Source: Dictyobacter arantiisoli (GTDB lineage Bacteria > Chloroflexota > Ktedonobacteria > Ktedonobacterales > Ktedonobacteraceae). Taken from it: a DNA stretch of 64,000 nucleotides. Positions 52,739 through 61,920 of this stretch are shown here, in pieces; positions within the stretch are counted from its first letter, which is position 1; the number at the start of each line of letters is the position of its first letter. The stretch covers positions 1-64,000 of the forward strand of contig NZ_BIXY01000029.1 in the NCBI RefSeq assembly GCF_008326305.1. The letters run 5' to 3'. The position numbers were made by a program, and so were the translations under genes. The notes under the pieces are model-generated. The model did no database searches. It was given only the letters and a program-made list of their open reading frames with translations, and was not told the DNA's origin.

Positions 52739-54403
52739 ATGCGACAATTTTTGCGCTATATGAGTCCGTTACCCTGGGTATCAGGATGGCGTATGCCTTT
52801 TGTGCGTGCCTGTTTTGATCTCTTAGCTCTACAAATGTTATTAGTGATCGTTTTCACGGGGAAAAATGTAACTGTTCATGTTCCAGGACTTAACACAATA
52901 AATGAATTTCCTAGATTTTTCCTATTCATTTATTGTCTAATTTCTTGTGTCTTTTTCGCATTTCGCTGGCAGGCGCGTCCCGCTTCTCGTACTTTCTGGC
53001 AACAATTGTTGATTGAAATTGAAGTAGCTGGTTTTTTGTTTTTTGAGCTAGCAGGAAGCCTTTATCTCTTTTTCTTCCTTTTCCAATATAATCAGTTGCA
53101 ATTTTTGCTTGCGCAACCAGATCTCTGGCATACTGCAGCCTTCTCATTTCTTCCATTAAGCAGTATTTGTTTTTTCTGCTTACGCGCAACGTTATATCTA
53201 TTGAGTGTCTGGAATCGTCTCCGTGCAACGCGCCTGCGCTGGGAGGTGACACACTCCCATTTGATGACGGTGGTGATCGGGGCGGGAGCAATCAGCTTTC
53301 TGTTTGTCTGTTTACAAGTGGGCTGGGGCGTTGTAAATGTGATGAACAATACTTCTGTTCTCATGAGAATAGTGGGCTTCTTGTTGATTATGTTTGTGGT
53401 AACTGCGATTGCGATGGCTTGTGTATTACCCCCTTCCATTTTATCTTCTTATATTTTCACCCGGCGCTTTACGCGAAGGATTGAGCGGCTGGCTGCCGCC
53501 ACCAGTATTCTGCGCAATGGAGGCTATAGTATTCGTGTGTCGGTAGAAGGACAGGATGAAATCGCTCATTTGCAGGCTGACTTTAATGCCATGGCAGCTG
53601 AGCTAGAGCGCACCATGCGTGAGCTCAAGGAAGAACGGGATAATGTGGCGACCTTGCTCCATGCACGCCGTGAATTGATTGCCAGTGTTTCGCATGAACT
53701 ACGGACGCCGGTTGCGACGGTCCGGAGTTATCTTGAATCGACACTTGCTAATTGGCCGGATGATCAGCCGCCAGCGACGTTAAAGCAGGATATGTCGATT
53801 GTCGAGCAGCAGACGATCCGCTTGCAGTCCCTTATCAACGATCTCTTCACGCTCTCGCGCGCCGAGGTAGGTCATCTCGAGATGCGTTGTGAGCCAACCA
53901 ATGTGGATGTATTAGTACAACGGGTAGTCGATATGAGTTCTCCACTGGCCTGGCGCGGTAGCCGTGTGGAGGTTCTGGCTGAAATTGCTGCATGTAAACC
54001 TGCCTTTCCACGTGCGCTGATAGATCATCAGCGCCTTGAACAAATCCTCCACAATCTGATTCACAACGGTATTCGTCATACACCACCGGGAGGCATCGTT
54101 GCCATCTCAGCATATGCCGATGAGCGCTCGATAATCTTGCAGGTAAAAGATACCGGTGAGGGTATTGCTGCCGCAGAGCTAGCAAAAATCTGGGACCGTT
54201 TTTATCGAGCCTCAAATGCCCAATCTCAGTATGGAACTGGCACTGGACTGGGCTTAGCCATTGTAAAAGAGCTGACAGAAGCCATGGGCGGCACGGTTGC
54301 GGTTGAAAGCAAGGTAGGACAGGGGTCCTGCTTCACCATTTGTTTACCGCGTGTGCTGCCCGATAGCATAACTGCTCCGACTCAGATTATCCAACACGCA
54401 TGA
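52739..54403 (+). CDS. Membrane sensor histidine kinase
   Basis: The 554-residue kinase has about six N-terminal helices (to about 235), a HAMP-like region (about 236-295, RRIERLAAATSILRNGG), then HisKA with His319 in SVSHELRTP. The ATPase domain follows with an N-box (LEQILHNLIHNGIRH), G1 (DTGEGI) and G2 (GTGTGLGLAI). With six helices and no large outer loop it probably senses something in or near the membrane. It partners the regulator at 51941. The ribosome site is not strong. It ends 11 bp from the stop of the convergent NACHT gene. Confidence 0.9.
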   Translation: MRQFLRYMSPLPWVSGWRMPFVRACFDLLALQMLLVIVFTGKNVTVHVPGLNTINEFPRFFLFIYCLISCVFFAFRWQARPASRTFWQQLLIEIEVAGFLFFELAGSLYLFFFLFQYNQLQFLLAQPDLWHTAAFSFLPLSSICFFCLRATLYLLSVWNRLRATRLRWEVTHSHLMTVVIGAGAISFLFVCLQVGWGVVNVMNNTSVLMRIVGFLLIMFVVTAIAMACVLPPSILSSYIFTRRFTRRIERLAAATSILRNGGYSIRVSVEGQDEIAHLQADFNAMAAELERTMRELKEERDNVATLLHARRELIASVSHELRTPVATVRSYLESTLANWPDDQPPATLKQDMSIVEQQTIRLQSLINDLFTLSRAEVGHLEMRCEPTNVDVLVQRVVDMSSPLAWRGSRVEVLAEIAACKPAFPRALIDHQRLEQILHNLIHNGIRHTPPGGIVAISAYADERSIILQVKDTGEGIAAAELAKIWDRFYRASNAQSQYGTGTGLGLAIVKELTEAMGGTVAVESKVGQGSCFTICLPRVLPDSITAPTQIIQHA

Positions 54404-54414
54404 AAAATCCTCCT

Positions 54415-57324
54415 TTAGCGTGGATAATCCTGTATTGTTGGCAATTGGGGTGTCTCTGCTTTTTGCCGCGGCAGGAGCGAGGCGAAGTAATCCAGCAACA
54501 GACGATGGACGAAGATATAGCCACCTCCTACCTTGCGTAACAGAATACGTTCAGTCGCAAAGTCGAGAAAGTGTGAATAATTCCACGGCATTGCCCCGCT
54601 GCGCCAGAGCAGTAGACGTAATACCGTATGCTGAATGCAGGCCCAACCCCCGATCAGCAGTCCAACCAGCAGACCGCAAGATGGACCAATAAAGAGGGCA
54701 TTATGCAATCCCAGAAACAGGACCTCATCCAGTCCTTGATGGAGCAATAAAGGGATCTGCGTATCTGACCCCTGTTCAACCAGCGTACTGAATTGCAGGC
54801 TGAATAGATCATAAGAGTGGGTGAACAGGAATAACATCGCGACCTGAATGAGCCAGCTCACCCAGGCACAAATTGTGCCTACGATCAGTCCATTACGTGC
54901 GGAGCGACCGATGCCCTGATTGGGTGTCATACGGTGATGTTCTTCGAGTTTATGGTTTGAGAGGCCATGCAGCAGCCCTAAAATAAAGCAATAACTTAAG
55001 CCCAGACTGATACCAGTAGTCAGACCAAAACCGAGCCCAACAATGGCGCGATAAAGAAGATCTATATTGTTTCCAATCGTAGGAATTTTGTTTAATTGAA
55101 TGCTCAAAATTTTAGTGAGTGTGACGCTTGGTCCAAAGATCAAAGCATTGCTCAAGCCTACGCCCAGGCCGACCAGCCCGGCCACCAGAGCTCCCTGTTT
55201 CAGATAGCGTGTGCTCACCAATCCATGCCATAGCCCCTGTGGGGACCAGCTGATGATCTCCGCCAGTTGAATCGTCTGGCTGCGCTGCGAGAAGAAGAGC
55301 AGAAGCAGCAGCGCGATCAGGGCAAAGCTGATGCCCACAATTAACCCAAAGCCGATACCTACGACCGGTCCAATTGTAAGAGTAAAGCTCAGACCAGTAC
55401 TCAGGCCAATCAATACTCCAATCAGTGCTCCCTGTTTCAGAATCGTGCCCGTCCTATATTGCCGATTATTGGTCGCATCTGGCACCAGGAGGAGGCTGAG
55501 AAGCGCACTGATCAGACCAAAGGTGCTGCTGATAATGATACCCTTTAACGGAGCATGCCAGGTAGAGCCTCCGGGTGTGCATAAAATCATTAGAGCTACA
55601 CCCAGGCCATTGCGCAAGGGACTATTATGAAGAAGCAACCTTATTTTGTTTCTGTTGTGATGTTGTGGGTGTTTTCTTTCTGGTAGCGGTTCAATACTGC
55701 GTCCACTGAGTAAGGCTCCCAGCAAGGCGCCCATGATTTCATAAATGGCCCGTACTGTAATGGTCATGGTACCCAGAAACAATAGACTCACAACCAGACT
55801 GATCAATGCTCCCACACAGATACCAATCAACTGGATAGCCAGGCGGTCGTAAAGACGGTGAAAAGGTACATCTTCAAGCCAATCTGGCTGAATGTGTTCA
55901 ATGTAAAAGACGCTTTGATTCTGATGCTTCATTTGGCGCGCCAGGTAGGCAAGCCATTGTACCGTTTTGGCCGGTGAATGATGGGTTGAGCTGCCACGGC
56001 GTGTCAACATGCGCTGGACATAGGTTGCAAAAATTTGCTGCCGCTTGGCCTCTAGCGTACTGTTTTCAAGAATTTCATCCAACGGTAGCCCATGATATGC
56101 CAGAGTCAGGACGCTTAACATTAATGGTGTGGTGGCGAGTTCTTGTAGCGCCAGATCATGCTGTAGCGCCATCCTCAGTGCTTCGAGTGGCTTGCCGACC
56201 TGCTGTAAGTAGCGCTCAATTTGTTGCAGCGACAGCGGTTGGATCACCACTGCCATCTGAAGATTTAACTGTGTGCTGAGTGTATGATATTCGGCGCTAC
56301 GGCTACAGACCACTACCGGTACCATGCCATATTTTTGACGGAATGCATTAATCGCCTCAATACAGCTCATGCGATAGAAGGATGTTACCTCATCCAATCC
56401 ATCGAGTAAGAGCAGAATACGTTCATTGTCAATCCAGTTTTGACCGATCTTGCGTGGAACTTGATACTTATCATGAAGCTCTTCGACCAGCCATTCACGC
56501 ATTGGCATACGCTTGATCGCCCATGAAGAAAGATTAAAGACGACCGGTATCAATTGCGTCTCATCCTGTTCTGCTCGATTCAGAAGATGGCGCGTGAGAT
56601 CCAACAGGAGGGTTGTTTTACCCGCTCCGGGTTCACCCAGAATCAAGAGGGCGCCATCAGCTTCATCGTAGACCTGAATAATAGCGGTCTTTGGCGGCAA
56701 TGTGCGTTTTGCTTGTGCCGATTCTTGCAAAAGGTGCCAGGGATTGACCAGCGCATCAGGGCGAGTTTGAAAGCCTAACTCAATCAACGCGGCATGATGG
56801 AGGGAATGTTCCAGAACATCAGTAATCCAGAAGCGTCGCACACGTCTGAGCAGGTGTTGTCGATTATTTCTCTCTTGTGGTAATGACTGTTTTATATTCC
56901 TGAATACTGTATTATCGATATGTGTCGGCGCATGAGTGAAACCACTATTTTGTGGCTGCTGGTTAAGCGCCGCCCAGAGTGTTCCAAAGTTCTGTTCCTC
57001 GTCATATGCCACGGTTTGATAGCTATCCCTGGTGGGTGTTAAGACCCCTCGATACCTCGCATTGGCAGGGGCTGGAAACAAACCCAGGGCCTGAGCATCC
57101 ATCTGGAAAATTGTACAGAGGGCCTGACAATAGCGAGGACCAGGGGGAGTTAGCCCACATTCCCAATGCTCGACCAGTGCGGAATCAGTCTCAGTTGATC
57201 CAAAGTCGGGTAAAAGATTAATATAGCGAGCGACATCTGCGTGTGTCCAGAAGCGTCGTTCGCGCTCTTGTCTTAGTTTCTGGTTGGGGATTTTCATCTC
57301 TCCTGGACAAGCTCGATCTTCCAT
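54415..57324 (-). CDS. XRE-NACHT NTPase with large membrane C-terminus
   Basis: The 969-residue protein has an XRE-type helix-turn-helix at about 10-85 and a linker. The NACHT/STAND NTPase runs from about 225 to 480: Walker A LGEPGAGKTTLL, Walker B ILLLLDGLDEV and sensor region VVVCSRSAEYH. About 12 to 14 hydrophobic, glycine-rich segments fill 490-930. NACHT proteins with a sensor and an effector module defend bacteria against phage and DNA. Here the membrane part would be the effector or anchor. The Walker A Lys and the Asp-Glu pair are present, so it should be active. GGAGG 9 nt upstream supports ATG 57324. Confidence 0.8.
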   Translation of the reverse strand: MEDRACPGEMKIPNQKLRQERERRFWTHADVARYINLLPDFGSTETDSALVEHWECGLTPPGPRYCQALCTIFQMDAQALGLFPAPANARYRGVLTPTRDSYQTVAYDEEQNFGTLWAALNQQPQNSGFTHAPTHIDNTVFRNIKQSLPQERNNRQHLLRRVRRFWITDVLEHSLHHAALIELGFQTRPDALVNPWHLLQESAQAKRTLPPKTAIIQVYDEADGALLILGEPGAGKTTLLLDLTRHLLNRAEQDETQLIPVVFNLSSWAIKRMPMREWLVEELHDKYQVPRKIGQNWIDNERILLLLDGLDEVTSFYRMSCIEAINAFRQKYGMVPVVVCSRSAEYHTLSTQLNLQMAVVIQPLSLQQIERYLQQVGKPLEALRMALQHDLALQELATTPLMLSVLTLAYHGLPLDEILENSTLEAKRQQIFATYVQRMLTRRGSSTHHSPAKTVQWLAYLARQMKHQNQSVFYIEHIQPDWLEDVPFHRLYDRLAIQLIGICVGALISLVVSLLFLGTMTITVRAIYEIMGALLGALLSGRSIEPLPERKHPQHHNRNKIRLLLHNSPLRNGLGVALMILCTPGGSTWHAPLKGIIISSTFGLISALLSLLLVPDATNNRQYRTGTILKQGALIGVLIGLSTGLSFTLTIGPVVGIGFGLIVGISFALIALLLLLFFSQRSQTIQLAEIISWSPQGLWHGLVSTRYLKQGALVAGLVGLGVGLSNALIFGPSVTLTKILSIQLNKIPTIGNNIDLLYRAIVGLGFGLTTGISLGLSYCFILGLLHGLSNHKLEEHHRMTPNQGIGRSARNGLIVGTICAWVSWLIQVAMLFLFTHSYDLFSLQFSTLVEQGSDTQIPLLLHQGLDEVLFLGLHNALFIGPSCGLLVGLLIGGWACIQHTVLRLLLWRSGAMPWNYSHFLDFATERILLRKVGGGYIFVHRLLLDYFASLLPRQKAETPQLPTIQDYPR

Positions 57325-57783
57325 CCCTTTCTTCCTCCTTCACATTGCCCATGAAACGCTACCTGACTCGCATGCCAGCTTCAGTAACGTATGCCCATAC
57401 TATTCACTATCACAATTTACCCATTGAATGATGTGGAATTATTATAACATGCCCATCAGAATAAAGCATCCCAAACTCCTGATTATCCTATCGAAACATG
57501 AGATGATGGAAATAAATATTTCTAATCTGTTGTCCTGTATAAATATAGATACATATGAATGCAAAAATATTGGTAGCTGTGTTATCTTATCGTTATGCAA
57601 ATAAATTCTTGTATAAAGCAGCATAGTAGTATAATATTCCTATTTCCTCATGAAATGCGGCAAAAGGTCTTCTGTTTCGTCGTAATGTTTAGTATGTAGT
57701 CATTGGCACACTTTACTGAGGCAATTTCATAACAAAAATTATACTGATGAATGTAGTGGTCTTTAAGAAGGGTTGGAGAAGGT
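57325..57783. other. Divergent intergenic region between NACHT and lanM genes
   Basis: The sequence is A+T rich, consistent with two divergent promoters. I see no clear -35/-10 pair, operator or small gene. Confidence 0.35.
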
Positions 57784-60700
57784 ATGATTGAAGAGTGGAA
57801 TAAAGCATTATCTACATGGTCCCTGCGAAATATTCCTGTTTCCTGGTATCGAGCTCTCACATTACCCGAACGTGTAGCTTTATGGGAAGCTGCTGGCAAG
57901 CCACGTTTACCTGTAGAAAAACTTGATCTGGCATTGGCGGAGCAAAAGTTGCAATGGTGGAAGGAAGTTTCTTCGACCGATACTGGTGGAATAGCTTTTA
58001 GTGCGCATCTGGCAATTGATGATGTGACAGAAGATGAATTGTTATATCTCCTGGCCGAACCAATTGAGGAGATGCGTGAGCGTATTATCAACGATATGGA
58101 TTGGTTGAATACGCTGTTCCAGGCATTTCTGGTCACGGATAAGGATCTGCCATATCCTCTCCCCACGCTACCAGTGCTTCCTGAACTGGATATCCTCTTA
58201 CCTGCGCTCCTTCCTTTGTTGCGCCATGCCTGGAAGCGCATTTGTATGGAAGTGCAGTTTTTGTCGAGACGTCAGAAGACGCCCCCATTTGATCAGACAG
58301 CGATTGTAGGTCCACTTTTTGCCCCTCTTCCAGCTCTCTTGATGTCAAAGGTGAGCAAGGTACTGGCACTGGAACTCAATGTGATGCGTATCGAAGGACG
58401 TTTGCCCGGTGCGAATCCTGAGGAGCGCTTTGTCGCTTTTGCGAACTGGTGCAGCCAGCCTTCTTCCATGCTCTCCGTGTTTATGAAATATCCAGTGCTG
58501 GGGCGGCAATTGGTGCTCCTGTTAGATCAGTGGCGTGAGACATCCCTCGAATTCTTGCAGCGCCTGTGTGATGATTGGAAGGAGATGCGGGCATGTTTTT
58601 CGCCTGCGTGTGATCCAGGACTGCTGGTAGATGTACAGAGTGAGGTAGGAGATGCTCATCGCGGTGGGCGAACTGTCCTACTCTTGCGCTTTCGTTCTGG
58701 CCTGCGATTGGTCTATAAGCCTCGCTCATTGGCTGTTGATACGCATTTTCAAGAGTTGCTCACCTGGTTGAATACGCGGAGTAATCTCCCTCCATTCTAT
58801 GTGATGCGTATTCTGGATAAAGGGACATATGGGTGGTCAGAATTCATCGAAGCCCATGATTGTAGCACGCCAGATCAGGTGGAGCGTTTTTATATCCGGC
58901 AGGGAGCGTATCTGGCTTTGCTGCATATGCTGGCGGCGACTGATATTCATGCTGAAAATCTCATCGCAGCTGGTGAGCAGCCAGTTCTGGTCGATCTAGA
59001 AGCATTGTTTCATCCTCATATGCGTCGTGATGATGAAGCAGCGCAGGCAGACACTATCATGGATGAGTTATTGCAGTCGTCGGTGCTGGCGATTGGTCTA
59101 TTGCCGTGTCGTCTCTGGTCTAATCAGCAGATGGTCGGGGTTGATCTGGGTGGCATGAGTGAGGTACGTGGACAGGTATTTCCGCTTCCGCTGGCTAAAT
59201 GGAGCGCGGTTGGAACGGATCAGATGCATGTGGAGCGGGATTATCTAAGTTTAGCAAGCTGCCAGAATCGTCCGCATTTGCAAGGTCAGGATGTCAACCT
59301 TTCTGTGTATCAGCACTGTATTGTGTTTGGTTTTGTCTCTCTCTACCAGTCGTTGGTCGCGTGCCGGGATGATTTGTTGATGCAGATATTACCTCGCTTC
59401 GCCCGGGATGAGATCCGTTTTATTCTTCGCCCAACTATGGCCTATAGCCTGATGATACAGGAGAGTTTTCATCCCCATGTGTTGCGGGATGCATTGGATC
59501 TCTATCGCTACCTGGATCGTTTGTGGACGATTACGGTGCAACAACCCCATCTGGCTGGCGTCATCGCATCGGAACGGACCGATCTTCTCAATGGGGATAT
59601 TCCTCTCTTTTTGACGCTGGCTGCCAGCCGCAACCTTTATACTGGCCGCGCCGAGCGTCTGGAGGATTTTTTCTCGCTGACAGGTATGGAGACTGCTGTA
59701 CAGCGTCTACATAGCCTGAATGAGCAAGATTTGGAACGGCAGGTATGGATTATTCAGGCGGCTCTGGCGACAGCTCAGGATGTCGGGAATACGGTCGGAC
59801 ATCGCCACGAGCTGGCTCTCCAATTTGATCCATCTCCTCCAGCGGCGGATTCAGAGCAGCTATTACATGCCGCATTGACTATTGGGAAGCGCCTGGACAA
59901 TTTAGCGGTGCGCGATGCCCATCATATTCACTGGCTCGGATTGTCCCTGGGCACTGATCGGTCATGGAAGATTTCCCCTGCTCACTATGATCTTTACAGT
60001 GGTTTGCCCGGGATTGCTTTTTTTCTGGCTTATCTGGGGGCCAATGCCGATCAGGAGCAGGATCAAATTCACTATACTGAGCTGGCTCGTACGCTAGCAT
60101 TTTCAATCTATCAGCAGGTAACGCAGCCAACGATGCCTCCTGTGTATGGGAATGCTCTCGGTGCCTTTGACGGCTGGGGATCACTACTCTACCTCTTTGC
60201 CCATTTACAGTCCCTCTGGGATGAGCCCTGGCTGCTGGAGGCGATTGACAAGATCGTGGCTCATATCCCACCTTTCCTGGCGCTGGACCAAACACTCGAT
60301 ATCATGCATGGTGCGGCTGGCTGCCTCGCCGCTTTATTAAGCGTCTATGCTATCGCGCCTGCACCCTCTATTCTAGCGGAAGCTTTGCACTGTGGCGAGC
60401 ATATTGTGGAGGCATTAGAGCTATCGTCACCTCTACCCTCTCCCCTGGCCTTACATGAGAAAGGATTGTTGACTGGCTATGCCCACGGTGCGGCTGGTAT
60501 GGCATTAAGCCTGGCCCAATTAGCCAGGCTAAGCAAGCGTGAACATTTTCAAGCTGCCGCGCTGGTTTTATTACAATATGAACGTGCTTTGTTTTCGCCT
60601 CAACAGCGGAATTGGCCCGATCTCCGTCTCTCTGAAGTTCCCCATTCTATCCAGCAGAGCCAGCCAGTGCCAATCACGCCGTCTCGATTTATGGTTGCCT

Positions 60701-61119
60701 GGTGTCATGGCGCGGCTGGCATAGGTTTGAGCCGTCTGGAATTGCTGAAATATATGGATAACGATGAGGCGCAGCTGCAAGAGGAGATTGCGGCGGCGCT
60801 ACAAACAACAGTAGAGGGGGGCTTCGGATATAACCACTCATTATGTCATGGAGATATGGGCAATCTGGAATTGCTGCTGACAGCTACACAACAACCGAGT
60901 ATGCATCGCTATTTGGAGCCTCTTGCTCATTTGACGGCGCAATTACTGGATAGTGGTATGCGCAATGGATGGGTAACAGGACTTCCTCTTGGTGTCGAAA
61001 CTCCTGGGATGATGCCTGGTCTGGCTGGTATTGGCTATGAACTTTTGCGTCTGGCGCAACCGCATAAAGTTCCCAATCTGCTGGTACTGGCTCCTCCGTT
61101 GCATGTGAAGATTGGCTAG
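57784..61119 (+). CDS. lanM: Class II lanthipeptide synthetase (LanM)
   Basis: The 1111-residue enzyme has an N-terminal dehydratase (about 100-690) with LVYKPRSLAVDTHF and LLHMLAATDIHAENLIAAGEQPVLVDLEALF, typical of the kinase-like LanM dehydratase. The C-terminal LanC-like cyclase (about 730-1105) has the zinc ligands Cys974 (WCHG), Cys1021 and His1022 (LCHG). It phosphorylates and removes water from Ser/Thr of a precursor and then closes thioether rings. GGTTGGAGAAGGT gives a ribosome site for ATG 57784. The precursor at 61572 is the likely substrate. No transporter, protease or immunity gene follows within the window. Confidence 0.9.
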   Translation: MIEEWNKALSTWSLRNIPVSWYRALTLPERVALWEAAGKPRLPVEKLDLALAEQKLQWWKEVSSTDTGGIAFSAHLAIDDVTEDELLYLLAEPIEEMRERIINDMDWLNTLFQAFLVTDKDLPYPLPTLPVLPELDILLPALLPLLRHAWKRICMEVQFLSRRQKTPPFDQTAIVGPLFAPLPALLMSKVSKVLALELNVMRIEGRLPGANPEERFVAFANWCSQPSSMLSVFMKYPVLGRQLVLLLDQWRETSLEFLQRLCDDWKEMRACFSPACDPGLLVDVQSEVGDAHRGGRTVLLLRFRSGLRLVYKPRSLAVDTHFQELLTWLNTRSNLPPFYVMRILDKGTYGWSEFIEAHDCSTPDQVERFYIRQGAYLALLHMLAATDIHAENLIAAGEQPVLVDLEALFHPHMRRDDEAAQADTIMDELLQSSVLAIGLLPCRLWSNQQMVGVDLGGMSEVRGQVFPLPLAKWSAVGTDQMHVERDYLSLASCQNRPHLQGQDVNLSVYQHCIVFGFVSLYQSLVACRDDLLMQILPRFARDEIRFILRPTMAYSLMIQESFHPHVLRDALDLYRYLDRLWTITVQQPHLAGVIASERTDLLNGDIPLFLTLAASRNLYTGRAERLEDFFSLTGMETAVQRLHSLNEQDLERQVWIIQAALATAQDVGNTVGHRHELALQFDPSPPAADSEQLLHAALTIGKRLDNLAVRDAHHIHWLGLSLGTDRSWKISPAHYDLYSGLPGIAFFLAYLGANADQEQDQIHYTELARTLAFSIYQQVTQPTMPPVYGNALGAFDGWGSLLYLFAHLQSLWDEPWLLEAIDKIVAHIPPFLALDQTLDIMHGAAGCLAALLSVYAIAPAPSILAEALHCGEHIVEALELSSPLPSPLALHEKGLLTGYAHGAAGMALSLAQLARLSKREHFQAAALVLLQYERALFSPQQRNWPDLRLSEVPHSIQQSQPVPITPSRFMVAWCHGAAGIGLSRLELLKYMDNDEAQLQEEIAAALQTTVEGGFGYNHSLCHGDMGNLELLLTATQQPSMHRYLEPLAHLTAQLLDSGMRNGWVTGLPLGVETPGMMPGLAGIGYELLRLAQPHKVPNLLVLAPPLHVKIG

Positions 61120-61123
61120 TGCT

Positions 61124-61252
61124 CTGACACTGTTCATTTGAAGGGCAGGGGTGCAGGGGATGCAATCCCCTGACTGGGTTCCAGGGCTGTGCCCTGGCCT
61201 CTTCCCACCACCCGCCCGCGTAGCGGGCAACCATTCAAATGAAGCCAGTCAG
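61124..61252. repeat. Three-hairpin element, long copy of the 30950 type
   Basis: CTGACACTGTTCATTTGAA and the inverted TTCAAATGAAGCCAGTCAG bound 129 bp. Read on the minus strand the interior has GCCCGC-tac-GCGGGC, a purine run, CCAGGG-cac-AGCCCTGG and GGGGATTGCATCCCC, the same order as at 22531 and 44313. It follows the lanM stop by 5 bp. Confidence 0.75.
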
Positions 61253-61267
61253 AACTCAGACATCATG

Positions 61268-61379
61268 TGATGAGAGGCGGGGATGCAAGGGGCGGCGAGC
61301 CCCTTGACTGGGGGATCGGGGGCTGTGCCCCCGTCATCTCCCCCCCATCCCGCCCGCGTAGCGGGCGCACAACTCATCA
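61268..61379. repeat. Three-hairpin element with TGATGAG ends
   Basis: TGATGAG (61268-61274) and CTCATCA (61373-61379) bound 112 bp. On the minus strand: GCCCGC-tac-GCGGGC, a G-rich run, GGGGGCACAGCCCCC, then AAGGGGC-tcgcc-GCCCCTT. It lies directly beside the element at 61124 yet has different ends. Confidence 0.7.
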
Positions 61380-61413
61380 AACGAAGTTTGACAAAGTACT
61401 AGTTCGGTCAATC

Positions 61414-61453
61414 TTCAAGCGAATGGGATTTTATTCCCTATCATTCGCTTGAA
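61414..61453. promoter_or_regulatory. Long hairpin upstream of the lanthipeptide precursor gene
   Basis: TTCAAGCGAATG (61414-61425) pairs perfectly with CATTCGCTTGAA (61442-61453) around an inner GGGA/TTCCC pairing. It has no T-run. It may stop or process the lanM transcript, or act as a leader structure before the precursor gene 118 bp downstream. Confidence 0.5.
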
Positions 61454-61571
61454 CACAACAAGCTCTTGCTTTCAGAAGTTCGATACTGCTTTTTTTAGAT
61501 TTGGTCAGGAGATGTTTGTTTGGTAGCGTAAAGATGGGATGGTCCATCTTTATAACAGGAAGGATGTTCTT

Positions 61572-61811
61572 ATGTCTATTGATATTGTACGCGCCTGGAC
61601 CGATGAAGCCTATCGCCGTAGTTTGTCTCCAGATGATCTAGCACGACTTCCAGCTCATCCGGCGGGTCAAATGGAACTGCTGGATGTTGATCTGGCCACG
61701 ATATGTGGTGGTGCTGGCAAAGGGCTGATCGAACATTTTTCATTAGTATGTTCGAGCGATTGTTTAAAATCATCCTATTGCTTTACCTTTGGACCCTGCT
61801 GTCAGAGTTAA
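61572..61811 (+). CDS. lanA: Mersacidin/lichenicidin-like lanthipeptide precursor (LanA)
   Basis: ATG 61572 has GGAAGGA 9 nt upstream. The 79-residue peptide has a leader with RAWTDEAYRRSLS, LPAHPAGQMELLD and DVDLATICGG, the double-glycine site of the mersacidin/lichenicidin type. Cleavage after GG would leave a 32-residue core with Cys at core positions 13, 17, 23, 29 and 30, and Ser/Thr at 10, 14, 15, 20, 21, 25 and 32. That gives up to five thioether rings. A Cys also stands in the leader just before the GG. It is the natural substrate of LanM at 57784 and is encoded 450 bp behind it, with two mobile elements between. The ring pattern cannot be read from sequence. Confidence 0.88.
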   Translation: MSIDIVRAWTDEAYRRSLSPDDLARLPAHPAGQMELLDVDLATICGGAGKGLIEHFSLVCSSDCLKSSYCFTFGPCCQS

Positions 61812-61831
61812 CTCATGTACACAACCCCGTA

Positions 61832-61854
61832 GCCCTCACCTCTATGGTGAGGGC
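61832..61854 (+). terminator. Terminator-like hairpin after the precursor gene
   Basis: GCCCTCACC (61832-61840) pairs with GGTGAGGGC (61846-61854) across a 5-nt loop, 20 bp after the precursor stop. It is GC-rich but not followed by a T-run. Confidence 0.45.
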
Positions 61855-61920
61855 CTTGCGATGGGGCTTGAGCCAGGAACTTTGTAGTGCTTGCCTTGCA
61901 ATTCGGAAGAAGTGTAAAGG

